DNA of 64,000 bases, from positions 1 to 64,000 of the forward strand of contig NZ_JAQQFR010000010.1 in assembly GCF_046025915.1 (NCBI RefSeq), written 5' to 3'. This document shows positions 8,073 to 17,476 of the stretch, piece after piece (position 1 is the first letter of the stretch; every line of letters starts with the position of its first letter). The position numbers and the translations under genes were made by a program. The DNA comes from Herbaspirillum rhizosphaerae_A (GTDB taxonomy: Bacteria; Pseudomonadota; Gammaproteobacteria; Burkholderiales; Burkholderiaceae_D). Under the pieces are notes generated by a model that saw only the letters and a list, made by a program, of their open reading frames with translations, searched no databases and was not told where the DNA came from.

Positions 8073-9092
8073 ATGAAAGCTGTAGCCATAAAGCGTTACC
8101 TGCCCATCGATAACCCAGAATCCCTGTTGGACGTGGAATTGCCGCGTCCAACCCCACAAGGCCGCGACTTGCTGGTGGCCGTCAAAGCGATCGCGGTGAA
8201 CCCTGTCGACACCAAGGTGCGCGCGCCCAAAGATAAGGTCGAAGACACGCCGCGCGTGCTCGGCTGGGATGCTGCCGGCATCGTGGAGGCAGTCGGCTCA
8301 GAGGTGGCCGGATTCAAGGTCGGCGACAAAGTGTTCTATGCGGGGGATATCACCCGTCCGGGCAGCAACAGCGAATTTCAGTTGATCGACGAGCGCATCG
8401 TCGGCCATGCGCCGGCATCGCTGGCGATGGAAGAGGCTGCGGCCTTGCCGCTGACCGCGATCACTGCGTGGGAGGCCTTATTCGAACGCCTGCGGGTGCC
8501 GCGCAAAGCCGCTGCCGGCAAGGCGTCCAGCATTCTGATCATCGGCGGCGCCGGTGGTGTGGGTTCGATCGCAATCCAATTGGCAGCCAAGGTGGTCGGC
8601 TTGAACGTGATCGCCACTGCTTCGCGTCCGGAATCCGAAAAATGGGTGCGCGAGCTGGGGGCGCAGCAGGTCATCAACCACTTCGGCGATATGTCGGCGC
8701 AGTTGAAGGCTTTGGGCATCGAGAATGTGGAGCACGTGCTGATCCTCAATGACACCGACAAGCATTTCCCGGCGGCGGCGCAGATCGTCGCACCGCAAGG
8801 CACGATTGCCACGATTGTCGAAAACAGTGGTCCTCTCGATGTTTCCCTGCTGAAAGCCAAGAGTGCCGGTTTTGTGTGGGAATTCATGTTCACCCGTTCG
8901 ATGTTCCAGACTCCTGACATGGCGGAGCAGGGCAAACTGCTTGACGAAATCGCCCATCTGATCGACCAGGGTGTTATCAAAACCACGGTCAGCAAGGTGT
9001 TGTCACCGATCAATGCAGCCAATCTGCGCCAGGCGCATGCCGATCTGGAAGGCGGGCGGGTCATTGGCAAGATCGTGTTGAAAGATTTCTAA
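8073..9092 (+). CDS. Zinc-independent quinone oxidoreductase (ZADH1-type MDR)
   Basis: A 339-residue medium-chain dehydrogenase/reductase. The GroES-like N-terminus has AVNPVDTKVR and the Rossmann domain has GGAGGVGS at about 158-165 for NADPH. The zinc-binding cysteines of classical alcohol dehydrogenases are absent, placing it with quinone reductases that reduce quinones or enones. The ATG follows GGAGAAAG, a good ribosome site. It is divergent from the LysR regulator at 6995-7924, a common arrangement for stress-inducible reductases, and is followed by a hairpin terminator. Confidence 0.9.
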   Translation: MKAVAIKRYLPIDNPESLLDVELPRPTPQGRDLLVAVKAIAVNPVDTKVRAPKDKVEDTPRVLGWDAAGIVEAVGSEVAGFKVGDKVFYAGDITRPGSNSEFQLIDERIVGHAPASLAMEEAAALPLTAITAWEALFERLRVPRKAAAGKASSILIIGGAGGVGSIAIQLAAKVVGLNVIATASRPESEKWVRELGAQQVINHFGDMSAQLKALGIENVEHVLILNDTDKHFPAAAQIVAPQGTIATIVENSGPLDVSLLKAKSAGFVWEFMFTRSMFQTPDMAEQGKLLDEIAHLIDQGVIKTTVSKVLSPINAANLRQAHADLEGGRVIGKIVLKDF

Positions 9093-9112
9093 GTTTTTGA
9101 TGGCGTGATGCT

Positions 9113-9150
9113 GCCATTCCGGAGCGCTTTACAGCCGGAATGGCGGTTTT
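9113..9150 (+). terminator. Terminator after the quinone reductase gene
   Basis: GCCATTCCGG (9113-9122) pairs with CCGGAATGGC (9135-9144) over 10 bp and is followed by GGTTTT. Confidence 0.65.
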
Positions 9151-9279
9151 CATGGGCTGGATCAGGGTGGGCAAGGTATAATGCTGCTTTTCGTATTTCC
9201 CGTCGCAAACGCTGCGCGGCCGGATGTTCATGCATTCAAATACGAACCCGATTCCACCGCCAAATCCTGACTTTCTGCC

Positions 9280-12200
9280 ATGCTGATTCTGCCGGGCTCC
9301 AATGCCCTTTCTGCCTTCCGCACTCAACGTCTCTTGTCCCAATTGCAATCTGTCGATGCCGCGATTACCGGCGTGACCGGGCGCTACATCCATTTCATCG
9401 ACGCTGTCGGTGACGTGTCGCAGGACGACAAGGCGCGCCTCGATGGCTTGCTGACTTACGGCGAACCGTTCTCCGGAGCGGCTGAGGGCGATGAATTCGT
9501 CGTTATTCCACGTTTTGGCACGATCTCGCCATGGGCCAGCAAGGCCACCGATATCGCCCATAACTGCGGCATGACGCATATCCATCGCATTGAACGTGGC
9601 ATCGTGTATCACGTGCAAGTCAAAACCGGTTTGCTCGGCGGCGCAAAGAAGCTGAACGAAGCCAGCCTGATGGCGGTCGCCGCGCTGTTGCACGATCGCA
9701 TGACTGATATGGTTCTGCGTACCCCGCAGGAAGCGGCTGGGCTGTTCAGCGAGTTGCAAGCCAAACCACTGGAATTCATTGACCTGCTGACAGGCGGCAA
9801 AGCAGCACTGGAAAGCGCTAACACCGAACTCGGCCTGGCTCTGTCGGATGATGAGATCGACTATCTGGTCGACGCTTTCACCCGCGCGCAGCGCAATCCG
9901 ACCGACGTCGAACTGATGATGTTCGCGCAGGCCAACAGCGAACACTGCCGTCACAAGATTTTCAACGCAGACTGGACTATCGACGGCGAGAAGCAAACCA
10001 AGTCGCTGTTCGGCATGATCCGCAATACGCACGAGCTGCATCCAGAAGGCACCGTGGTCGCTTACAGCGACAACTCTTCCGTCATCGAAGGCGCCAATAT
10101 TTCGCGCTTCTATCAGCGCGGTGCGGCCAAGGGCAACGTCTACGAAGCATCGGACGAATTGACCCACATCCTGATGAAGGTCGAGACGCACAATCACCCG
10201 ACCGCAATCTCGCCGTTTCCAGGTGCCTCGACTGGCGCCGGTGGTGAGATTCGCGATGAAGGCGCAACCGGCCGTGGCGCCAAGCCCAAGGCTGGCCTGA
10301 CCGGCTTTACCGTCTCCAACCTGATGGTCACGCACGCCGTGCAACCATGGGAAAACGCCCGTGACGTAGCGCAAGCGCCAGCGCAGCGCGATGCATTGGC
10401 GCAAGCCGGCATCTACGGCAAGCCTGATCGCATCGCTTCGCCGCTGCAAATCATGATCGACGGTCCGCTCGGCGGCGCCGCGTTCAACAACGAATTCGGC
10501 CGTCCAAACCTGGGCGGTTATTTCCGCACTTACGAACAAAACGTCGGCGGCAACGTGCAGGGCTATCACAAGCCCATCATGATCGCCGGCGGTATCGGCA
10601 GTATCAACGCCAAGCACACCAAGAAAAACGATCTGCCGGTCGGCAGCCTGTTGATTCAATTGGGTGGTCCGGGCATGCGTATCGGCATGGGCGGCAGTGC
10701 TGCCTCGTCAATGGCGACCGGTGCTAATACCGCCGATCTGGACTTCGACTCCGTGCAACGCGGTAATCCGGAAATGGAACGTCGCGCGCAAGAAGTCATC
10801 AACGCCTGCTGGACCATGGGTGACGACAATCCGATTCTGTCGATCCATGACGTCGGTGCCGGCGGTCTGTCGAACGCCTTCCCGGAAATCACCAACGACG
10901 CCAAGCGTGGCGCGATTTTCGACCTGCGCAAGATCCCGCTGGAAGAGAGCGGTCTGGCGCCGAAGGAAATCTGGAGCAATGAATCACAAGAGCGCTATGT
11001 CCTGGCGATCGCGCCGGAGCAACTGCCGCTGTTCCGCTACCTGTGCGAACGTGAGCGCTGCCTGTTTGCCGTAGTTGGCACGGCAACCGAAGAGCGCCAG
11101 CTGAAGCTGGTCGATCCGGAGCAAAACAACAATCCGGTCGACATGCCGATGGACGTCTTGCTGGGCAAGCCGCCAAAGATGCATCGCGACGTCAAGCACG
11201 TTGCCGTCGAATTGCCGCCAGTTGACCTGACCGGTATGGATCTGGTCGAGGTATCGCACCGTGTGCTGCGTCTGCCTACTGTCGCCGACAAGTCTTTCCT
11301 GATCACCATCGGTGACCGTAGCGTCGGCGCGATGACCGTGCGTGACCAGATGGTCGGTCCATGGCAGGTGCCTGTCGCTGACTGCGCCGTGACCGCCATG
11401 AGCCTGGAAGGCTATCTGGGCGAGGCGATGGCCATGGGCGAGCGTACGCCGCTGGCCGTGATCAATGCCGCAGCCTCAGGTCGCATGGCGGTCGGCGAAG
11501 CAATCACCAACATCGCCGCTGCAGCGATTGAAAAAATCTCTGACATCAAGCTGTCGGCCAACTGGATGGCTGCCTGTGGTCAACCCGGTCAGGACGCAGC
11601 GCTGTTCGACACCGTCAAGGCCATCGGCATGGAACTGTGCCCGGCACTGGGTGTGTCCATCCCGGTCGGCAAGGACTCGCTGTCGATGCGTACAACGTGG
11701 AAAGACGACGGCGATGCCAAATCGGTCATGTCGCCAGTGTCGCTGATCGTTTCCTCATTTGCTCCCGTACAAGACGTGCGCCGCACATTGACTCCACAGA
11801 TCCGCAAGGATCTGGGCGATACCGTGCTGATTGCCATCGACCTCGGTCGCGGCAAGAACCGCATGGGTGCATCGGCACTGACGCAAGTCATGCAGCAAAT
11901 CGGCAACGAAACGCCGGACGTTGATAGCGCCGAAGATCTCAAGGGCTTCTTTGCGGCGATCCAGCAACTGAACAAGGAAGGCCAACTGCTGGCTTACCAT
12001 GACCGTTCGGATGGCGGCTTGTTCGCTACGCTGACGGAAATGGCCTTTGCCGGCCGCAGCGGCTTGTCGATCAACCTCGACATCCTGACGATGGAAGGCG
12101 AGCATGCTTCCGACTGGGGTGATTCCAAGAACTGGGCATCGCAAGTCGGTGAGCGCCGCAACGAGATGACGCTGCGCGCGCTGTTCAATGAAGAACTCGG

Positions 12201-13299
12201 CGCAGTGATTCAAGTGCGCGCCGATCAAAAGTCCGAAGTCATGAATGTGTTGCGTACCTACAATCTGGGTGCCTGCAGCCACATCATCGGCAAGCCGAAC
12301 AATCGCGACGTGATCGAATTCATGCGCGACGCCAAGAACATCTACAGCCAGCCACGCAGCGAGTTGCATCGCCTGTGGAGCGAGACCAGCTGGCGCATCG
12401 CGCGTCTGCGCGACAACCCGGCCTGCGCCGATGCCGAATACGAACGTCTGCTCGACGTCGCCGATCCCGGCATGACGCCGAAGCTGACCTTCGATCCGCA
12501 AGAAGACATCGCTGCACCGTTCATCAACACCGGTGCGCGTCCGCGTGTGGCGATCCTGCGTGAGCAGGGCGTCAATTCGCATATCGAAACCGCCTATGTC
12601 ATGCACAAGTCCGGCTTCGAGTCGGTCGACGTACACATGAGCGACCTGATTGCCGGTCGCGCCAAGCTGGGTGACTTCACCGGTCTGATCGCCGTTGGTG
12701 GTTTTTCCTACGGCGACGTGCTGGGTGCTGGCGAGGGCTGGGCCAAGACGATTCTGTTCAATGCGCAACTGGCTGAGCAGTTCTCGCAGTTCTTCCAGCG
12801 TCAGGACACGTTCTCGCTGGGTATCTGCAACGGCTGCCAGATGATGAGCAACCTGAAGTCCATCATTCCGGGTGCGGAAGCCTGGCCGAAGTTCACACGC
12901 AACAAGTCGGAGCAATTCGAAGCGCGTTTCGCCATGGTCGAAGTGCAGGATTCTCCATCGATCTTCTTGCAAGGCATGGCCGGCACGCAAACACCGATCG
13001 CTGTCGCGCACGGTGAAGGCTTCGCCGACTTCTCGTTGACCGGCGACGTCAACAAGGCCTTGGTGGCAATGCGTTTCATCGACAACAAGGGCGAGGTCAC
13101 AGAATCCTATCCGTACAATCCAAACGGCTCGCCGCAAGGGATCACGTCGGTGACGACGCCGGACGGCCGCTTCAATGTGCTGATGCCGCATGCCGAGCGC
13201 GTGTTCCGTACCGTGACGCAATCGTGGCATCCGGACGCTTGGGGTGAGGATTCGCCTTGGACGCGTATGTTCCGCAATGCACGTAAGTGGGTGGGATAG
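9280..13299 (+). CDS. purL: Phosphoribosylformylglycinamidine synthase, single-chain type
   Basis: The 1339-residue enzyme carries out the fourth step of purine synthesis, converting FGAR, ATP and glutamine to FGAM. Domain order is N-terminal PurS-like, linker, two AIRS/PurM-like synthetase halves (with HNHPTAISPFPGASTGAGGE near residue 305) and a C-terminal glutaminase. The glutaminase triad is Cys1183 (LGICNGCQMM), His1304 and Glu1306; the last lie in PHAER, where most relatives I know have PHPER, a change that leaves both catalytic residues intact. The gene is monocistronic. Long open frames on the opposite strand are codon-bias shadows. Confidence 0.97.
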   Translation: MLILPGSNALSAFRTQRLLSQLQSVDAAITGVTGRYIHFIDAVGDVSQDDKARLDGLLTYGEPFSGAAEGDEFVVIPRFGTISPWASKATDIAHNCGMTHIHRIERGIVYHVQVKTGLLGGAKKLNEASLMAVAALLHDRMTDMVLRTPQEAAGLFSELQAKPLEFIDLLTGGKAALESANTELGLALSDDEIDYLVDAFTRAQRNPTDVELMMFAQANSEHCRHKIFNADWTIDGEKQTKSLFGMIRNTHELHPEGTVVAYSDNSSVIEGANISRFYQRGAAKGNVYEASDELTHILMKVETHNHPTAISPFPGASTGAGGEIRDEGATGRGAKPKAGLTGFTVSNLMVTHAVQPWENARDVAQAPAQRDALAQAGIYGKPDRIASPLQIMIDGPLGGAAFNNEFGRPNLGGYFRTYEQNVGGNVQGYHKPIMIAGGIGSINAKHTKKNDLPVGSLLIQLGGPGMRIGMGGSAASSMATGANTADLDFDSVQRGNPEMERRAQEVINACWTMGDDNPILSIHDVGAGGLSNAFPEITNDAKRGAIFDLRKIPLEESGLAPKEIWSNESQERYVLAIAPEQLPLFRYLCERERCLFAVVGTATEERQLKLVDPEQNNNPVDMPMDVLLGKPPKMHRDVKHVAVELPPVDLTGMDLVEVSHRVLRLPTVADKSFLITIGDRSVGAMTVRDQMVGPWQVPVADCAVTAMSLEGYLGEAMAMGERTPLAVINAAASGRMAVGEAITNIAAAAIEKISDIKLSANWMAACGQPGQDAALFDTVKAIGMELCPALGVSIPVGKDSLSMRTTWKDDGDAKSVMSPVSLIVSSFAPVQDVRRTLTPQIRKDLGDTVLIAIDLGRGKNRMGASALTQVMQQIGNETPDVDSAEDLKGFFAAIQQLNKEGQLLAYHDRSDGGLFATLTEMAFAGRSGLSINLDILTMEGEHASDWGDSKNWASQVGERRNEMTLRALFNEELGAVIQVRADQKSEVMNVLRTYNLGACSHIIGKPNNRDVIEFMRDAKNIYSQPRSELHRLWSETSWRIARLRDNPACADAEYERLLDVADPGMTPKLTFDPQEDIAAPFINTGARPRVAILREQGVNSHIETAYVMHKSGFESVDVHMSDLIAGRAKLGDFTGLIAVGGFSYGDVLGAGEGWAKTILFNAQLAEQFSQFFQRQDTFSLGICNGCQMMSNLKSIIPGAEAWPKFTRNKSEQFEARFAMVEVQDSPSIFLQGMAGTQTPIAVAHGEGFADFSLTGDVNKALVAMRFIDNKGEVTESYPYNPNGSPQGITSVTTPDGRFNVLMPHAERVFRTVTQSWHPDAWGEDSPWTRMFRNARKWVG

Positions 13300-13329
13300 C
13301 CAGGCTGATTTATCTCCCGTCTGGTAACG

Positions 13330-13493
13330 AAAAAGGCACTCTTTGAGTGTAATGCCGTTCAGTTAAGCTCAATCAGGTTCAGTTTTTGAAGCTAAAAGAG
13401 CCGTAAAACCAAGAAAAACGCCGCTTCGAATTACTTCGCAGCGGCGTTTTTTGTCTTAACTGAACGGCATTACTCTTCTGAGTGCCTTTTTTT
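13330..13493. repeat. Nested inverted repeat after purL
   Basis: A 164-bp structured element. The outermost arms AAAAAGGCACTC (13330-13341) and GAGTGCCTTTTT (from 13480) pair; inside them the perfect 19-bp arms GTAATGCCGTTCAGTTAAG (13349-13367) and its complement (13455-13473) pair; inside these lies an independent terminator hairpin (13414-13452). It could be a bidirectional terminator between convergent genes, a miniature transposable element or a structured RNA. No flanking target duplication is evident. Confidence 0.8.
13414..13452 (+). terminator. Strong terminator hairpin inside the nested repeat
   Basis: AAAAACGCCGCT pairs with AGCGGCGTTTTT, and the stem extends through CGAA/TTCG to a TTAC loop. 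The A and T tracts on both sides make it usable in either direction, for purL on the plus strand and for the small membrane protein gene on the minus strand. Confidence 0.75.
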
Positions 13494-13526
13494 ATTGCGC
13501 CAGTTTGATGATTGCTGATTCTGAGA

Positions 13527-13856
13527 TTAACTGATCGGCAACGCCCGATTGCCGCGAACTCGACGCGTCAAAATCCACAGTCCATGAACCAAGGTGAATA
13601 GAATGCCCGCAATCATGAGCCAGACGCCGAGCGAAAATTCAGGAGGCATCTCAGCCGAGGTTGTATTGGTTAATTTGTCGCTGTAGAGCGCGATTGCCAG
13701 TCCTATCCAGATCAACGCTGAATACATGGCCCACAGCCATATCTTGGTTTTGCTGCGAAAGGTTTGCCAGGTGGCGAAAACACTCGAAAAGAGGAGCAGG
13801 CACAAGCAGGCGCCAATGCTGAACAGTTCGGTTGGAGGCAACTTGCTAAGAGTCAT
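13527..13856 (-). CDS. Small membrane protein, unknown function
   Basis: A 109-residue hydrophobic protein I do not recognise. Three membrane segments are likely (about 12-30, 40-58 and 78-96), with a basic C-terminal tail (TRRVRGNR). The ATG at 13856 has no strong ribosome site. It is convergent with purL across the nested palindrome and is not in an obvious operon. It may be a real orphan gene; its regular hydrophobic spans favour coding over chance. Confidence 0.5.
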   Translation of the reverse strand: MTLSKLPPTELFSIGACLCLLLFSSVFATWQTFRSKTKIWLWAMYSALIWIGLAIALYSDKLTNTTSAEMPPEFSLGVWLMIAGILFTLVHGLWILTRRVRGNRALPIS

Positions 13857-14012
13857 GAGGCATACCGGAAGTCATAAGGAAGAGTTGAGACTCCGGAAAG
13901 TGCATGCGGTTTCTCCGCTGTTACAAACGGAAGCAAAGCAGAAAAGGTTTCGAGATTTGTCTGAAAAACCTGAGGTTCTTCGGTTCTTTCTCCGATAGCG
14001 CTTGCTAAAAGA

Positions 14013-14046
14013 AAAAACGCAGACCCTTTCAGGAATCTGCGTTTTT
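14013..14046 (-). terminator. Terminator after the porin gene
   Basis: AAAAACGCAGA (14013-14023) pairs with TCTGCGTTTTT (14036-14046) about 60 bp past the porin stop; on the minus strand a T tract follows. Confidence 0.75.
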
Positions 14047-14108
14047 AAGTCGCCCACCGCGATGGATTGCGATGAACGGGTTTAGCGAAATTGAGCTGAA
14101 TGGCAGGT

Positions 14109-15185
14109 TTAGAAAATGTGACGAATACCAACCGACAGGCCGGTCACATTGCTCTTTCCGGCCAGTTCAACTTGTGCTGCGTCTTTGGCCTTGTTGTAGT
14201 CGACAGTCGTATAGACCTGTGTGCGCTTGGACAATGCGTACTCAGCAACGCCAACCAGTGCGTAGCGCTTACCGCTATCGCCGGCAACGCTGACGTTCTT
14301 GCTCTTGTCATAGTATGCGGCGCCGGTCAGTGCCCATGCAGGAGTCAACTGATAGGTCGTACCGAAGAAGTAACCGTCGTCCTTGCGTTCCAGGCCAACC
14401 ACGCCACCGTTCTTGCTGGCAACGCTGTTTTCGAGAGCAAAGTAAGCGGAGGTCGTGCCTGTGCTGTCCTTGATCTTGTAATAACCGCCGTACAGCTTGG
14501 CGGCGCCAATCACATAGGAAACGCTCAGGTTGTAGGCCTTGTCCTTGTTGGCGTTGGTTGTCGCGTCAACAGTTTGTTGATAGCCACCGCCGAAAGACAG
14601 GTTGCCAGTAGTGTATTGCAGCGAAGAGCTGACCTGGCTGCCCTTGCGCACGGAGCCTGCTTGCTCACCCATGGCCCAGCTCAGACCCGCCGACAAGCCA
14701 CCGAAGGTACCGTAGTACTTAATCATGTTCGAGTTACGAACCAATGTTGCACCGGCTGGCAACCAGGAGTTGGCAGCGTAGTTACCGACTGTCAACGGAT
14801 CGAAATGATCGGCCATCAGATCGAACAAAGGGGTTTGCTGGCGACCCAGGCTAATCTGGCCGTAGCTATTGCTCAGGCCAACCCACGATTGACGGCTGAA
14901 CAGCACGCCAGGCTGGGACATGCCACCGGTGTCCGAATTGAAGCCGTTTTCCAGACGGAAGTTGGCCTTCAGGCCGCCGCCCAGATCTTCTGTGCCCTTG
15001 AAGCCGATACGGCTGTTCGAGATCGCGCCGTTGTCCATCTTGACGTTGCTGTTGCCTGCAGCGTTATCGCTGCTGACATAGCGGATGCTGGTGTCGACGA
15101 TACCGTAGACGGTGACGCTGGACTGAGCAAAGGCGCTGCTGCTGGCAAGGCCGGCGATGACGAGTGCCAAAGAAGTTTTTTTCAT
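14109..15185 (-). CDS. Gram-negative trimeric porin (OmpC/OpcP family)
   Basis: A 358-residue outer-membrane beta-barrel. The signal peptide MKKTSLALVIAGLASSSAFA ends at AFA-Q, and the mature protein begins SSVTVYGIVDTSIRY, the hallmark of betaproteobacterial general porins. The loop-3 region includes GQISLGRQQTPLFD, and the chain ends GIRHIF with the terminal Phe needed for barrel assembly. The start at 15185 is fixed by the ribosome site GGAGA; the frame is open 28 codons upstream without a signal. It has its own terminator and a long AT-rich leader. Confidence 0.95.
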   Translation of the reverse strand: MKKTSLALVIAGLASSSAFAQSSVTVYGIVDTSIRYVSSDNAAGNSNVKMDNGAISNSRIGFKGTEDLGGGLKANFRLENGFNSDTGGMSQPGVLFSRQSWVGLSNSYGQISLGRQQTPLFDLMADHFDPLTVGNYAANSWLPAGATLVRNSNMIKYYGTFGGLSAGLSWAMGEQAGSVRKGSQVSSSLQYTTGNLSFGGGYQQTVDATTNANKDKAYNLSVSYVIGAAKLYGGYYKIKDSTGTTSAYFALENSVASKNGGVVGLERKDDGYFFGTTYQLTPAWALTGAAYYDKSKNVSVAGDSGKRYALVGVAEYALSKRTQVYTTVDYNKAKDAAQVELAGKSNVTGLSVGIRHIF

Positions 15186-15532
15186 GCATTTCTCCAGAAA
15201 CTTGCTGTTTTTTATGGTCCGTACAAAGACATGATCGCTATTGTGCAGCGCCTGTTTTTGCACCTTCATCGCCGCATGTGCTTTTGTATTTTTCGCTTGA
15301 ATGCGGCGTTACCCGTATCGGGTAGGCGAGAGAATATCAGGAGATTTTTAGGGTGAAAAACGAATTAACTGACGAGTGTGCTATTTGTAGTTTTTCGGTA
15401 AAAGCGTAAATTATTTCGTCATTAATATTGACCTGGATGCGTGTTTCGCGCATGCGGGCGTAATTTTTTTATATTTTTACGCATCGATTATCTATTTTTG
15501 TACAAAACAAAAAAACAATCGTTTAAATTAAA
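15186..15532. other. AT-rich regulatory region upstream of the porin
   Basis: About 347 bp with no gene and noticeably more A+T than its surroundings. A 15-bp palindrome, TACCCGTATCGGGTA (15310-15324), lies about 125 bp before the porin start and may be an operator. The low GC and T tracts fit a nucleoid-protein-regulated porin promoter, but I cannot place -35/-10 boxes with confidence. Confidence 0.45.
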
Positions 15533-15568
15533 AAAACGCCCAAAACCGAGGTCGGTGATGGGCGTTTT
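15533..15568 (-). terminator. Terminator after the PpiC-like isomerase gene
   Basis: AAAACGCCCA (15533-15542) pairs with TGGGCGTTTT (15559-15568); the minus-strand transcript then runs into a T tract. Confidence 0.8.
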
Positions 15569-15643
15569 CTTTACTGACGAAACGCTAAAATCGCATTCCG
15601 CCGAGTAGCTTGGATAGTGCGGTTGTACTACCAGCTTGCTGAA

Positions 15644-16420
15644 TTACTGAACCTTGGCTTTCTTGCGCAGTTCTTCCTGATACGCTTGCAGCTTCTTCTG
15701 TTGCAGCGCTTCAGCGATTTGCGGTTTCACTTCTTCCAGAGTCGGCACCTTGGCTGGACGTGTGTCTTCCAGCTTGATCACGTGGTAGCCGAATTGGGTC
15801 TTCACTGGTGTTTCAGTGATTTCACCCTTCTTCAGTGCAACCATGGCGTCGGAGAATGGCTTCACGAACGAAGCTGGTGTTGCCCAGTCCAGATCGCCAC
15901 CGTTGGCTGCGGAACCAGTGTCCTTCGATTGCTTTGCCAGGTCTTCAAACTTGGTGCCGGCCTTCAGCTTGGCGATGATCGCCTTTGCGTCTTCTTCCTT
16001 GTCGACCAGGATATGGCGAGCGTGGTATTCCTTGTCGCCGGCTTGTGCCTTGAATTTGTCGTATTCAGCCTTGATGTCAGCGTCAGCAACCGGATGCTTC
16101 TTCAGGTAGTCGCCGATCAGTGCGCGGATGACGATGCCTTGACGAGCCAGTTCCAGTTGGTTCTTGACGTCAGGGTTGTTGCTCAGACCTTGCTTGTCGG
16201 CCTCTTGCATCAGGATTTCACGATTGATCAGCTCTTCCTTCACGGCGCCGCGCAGTTGCGGGCTGTCAGGCTGACCTTGTGCTGTCATTTGCTTGACCAT
16301 TGCATCGGCGCGCGAGGATGGAATCGACTTGCCGTTAACCACGGCCAGATTTTGCGCCATGACTGGCAAAGCAGCAGTTGCAAACAGCAGTACCAGCAAA
16401 CGAGCAGGTTTGAATGTCAT
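15644..16420 (-). CDS. Periplasmic peptidyl-prolyl isomerase (PpiC/SurA-like parvulin)
   Basis: A 258-residue exported foldase. The signal peptide ends ALPVMA-Q. An N-terminal SurA-like chaperone segment (about 24-125) is followed by one parvulin domain (about 128-220) with EYHARHILVDKEEDA, the G-GGDLDW turn and TQFGYHVIKLED, the conserved parvulin blocks. The tail is Lys/Gln-rich. The ribosome site AGGA lies seven bases before the ATG at 16420. It follows bolA on the same strand at 76 bp and ends in a strong terminator. It probably assists outer-membrane protein folding; the porin gene is next door. Confidence 0.93.
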   Translation of the reverse strand: MTFKPARLLVLLFATAALPVMAQNLAVVNGKSIPSSRADAMVKQMTAQGQPDSPQLRGAVKEELINREILMQEADKQGLSNNPDVKNQLELARQGIVIRALIGDYLKKHPVADADIKAEYDKFKAQAGDKEYHARHILVDKEEDAKAIIAKLKAGTKFEDLAKQSKDTGSAANGGDLDWATPASFVKPFSDAMVALKKGEITETPVKTQFGYHVIKLEDTRPAKVPTLEEVKPQIAEALQQKKLQAYQEELRKKAKVQ

Positions 16421-16496
16421 TATTGAATCCTAAAAATGGAGGTAATAAATCGGGAAAATAAACAGAAATGAGAGATATAGAGGGGGGATAGTCTTG

Positions 16497-16772
16497 TTAG
16501 TTCGCTATTTCAGATGGTGCGATGGCGATGATCGCCAATGCGTGTATATCCTTGTGCATCATATCAGCCAGACAATCATACACCAGCCGATGGCGAATTA
16601 ATCGATTTTTGCCCTCAAAAACGCTCGAAATCAGGCGCACCCGGTAGTGTCCGCCGCCTGATGCCGCGCCTGCATGGCCTGCATGCAAGGCCGACTCGTC
16701 CTCAACCAGACACTCGCTCGGGGAGAAAGTTGCGAGCAGGCGTTCGCGGATCAAGTCCTGACGTTCGCTCAT
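16497..16772 (-). CDS. bolA: BolA family protein
   Basis: A 91-residue BolA-type protein; such proteins bind monothiol glutaredoxins and [2Fe-2S] clusters and affect morphology and stress responses. The signature block VSSVFEGKNRLIRHRLVYDCLADMM (here starting LISSVFEG) sits at about 48-72, including the invariant His in IRHRLVY. The start ATG overlaps the yciB stop (ATGA), showing coupling with yciB, the usual betaproteobacterial order. Confidence 0.93.
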   Translation of the reverse strand: MSERQDLIRERLLATFSPSECLVEDESALHAGHAGAASGGGHYRVRLISSVFEGKNRLIRHRLVYDCLADMMHKDIHALAIIAIAPSEIAN

Positions 16773-17389
16773 TCCGCGTCTTTCATGTATTTAGACAGGA
16801 ACAGGCTCTGCGCGATAATAAAGGCGAACATCAGTCCCATGGTGCCGAACATCTTGAAATTGACCCAGGTATCGATGGCGTAATTGAAAGCCACATAGAG
16901 ATTGAGCAAGCCCATCACCACGAAGAAAATCGACCAGGCCAGATTCAGCTTGCCCCAGATCGGTTCAGGTAGCGAAACTTGTTTTTCCATCATTACGCGC
17001 ACCAGGTTTTTCTTTACAAAAACCTGACTGATGATCAAGGCGGCGGCGAAGCACCAGTACAGAATGGTCGGCTTCCACTTGATGAAGGTATCGTCGCGGA
17101 AGTAGATCGTCGCGCCGCCAAATACCACGATGATTGCCAGCGACACCCACAGCATGCCGTCGACTTTCTTGCGGCGCGCCAGCAGATAGCCGATCTGCGC
17201 GAGCGAGGCGACGATGGCAACGGCCGTTGCTAGCAGGATAGGCGCCAGCGTCGGTGTCACGGCACCGCCGGACATGAAGCCCGACAGATACTGCGATACC
17301 AGACCCTGGGCGGCATCGGTATGACCTTCGCCCCATTTGAAAACGCCAAAAAAGAGGAGGACGGGAAAGAGGTCGAACAAAAACTTCAT
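16769..17389 (-). CDS. yciB: Inner-membrane septation protein A (YciB/IspZ)
   Basis: A 206-residue integral membrane protein with five or six helices. It starts MKFLFDLFPVLLFF and contains WKPTILYWCFA and GKLNLAWSIFFVVMGLLN, blocks typical of the YciB family, which acts at the cell envelope and septum. Its stop overlaps the bolA start. An AT-only palindrome at about 17400-17418, just upstream, may enhance the promoter. Confidence 0.94.
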   Translation of the reverse strand: MKFLFDLFPVLLFFGVFKWGEGHTDAAQGLVSQYLSGFMSGGAVTPTLAPILLATAVAIVASLAQIGYLLARRKKVDGMLWVSLAIIVVFGGATIYFRDDTFIKWKPTILYWCFAAALIISQVFVKKNLVRVMMEKQVSLPEPIWGKLNLAWSIFFVVMGLLNLYVAFNYAIDTWVNFKMFGTMGLMFAFIIAQSLFLSKYMKDAE

Positions 17390-17476
17390 CGGTTAAGTCT
17401 TTTTAAAATTTTAAAAGATTGCGGACATTGTCAGGACAACTATTGTTCGGACAACATCGCGCAGACAATCAGGTTA

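Noticed and set aside
9061..10659. Long minus-strand open frame (about 530 codons) opposite purL
   Set aside because: It overlaps purL completely, has no recognisable domain and reflects the GC-rich codon bias of purL. A second one at 11755-13230 is rejected for the same reason.
14100..15356. Plus-strand open frame opposite the porin gene
   Set aside because: Shadow frame; the porin on the other strand has a signal peptide, ribosome site and C-terminal Phe.
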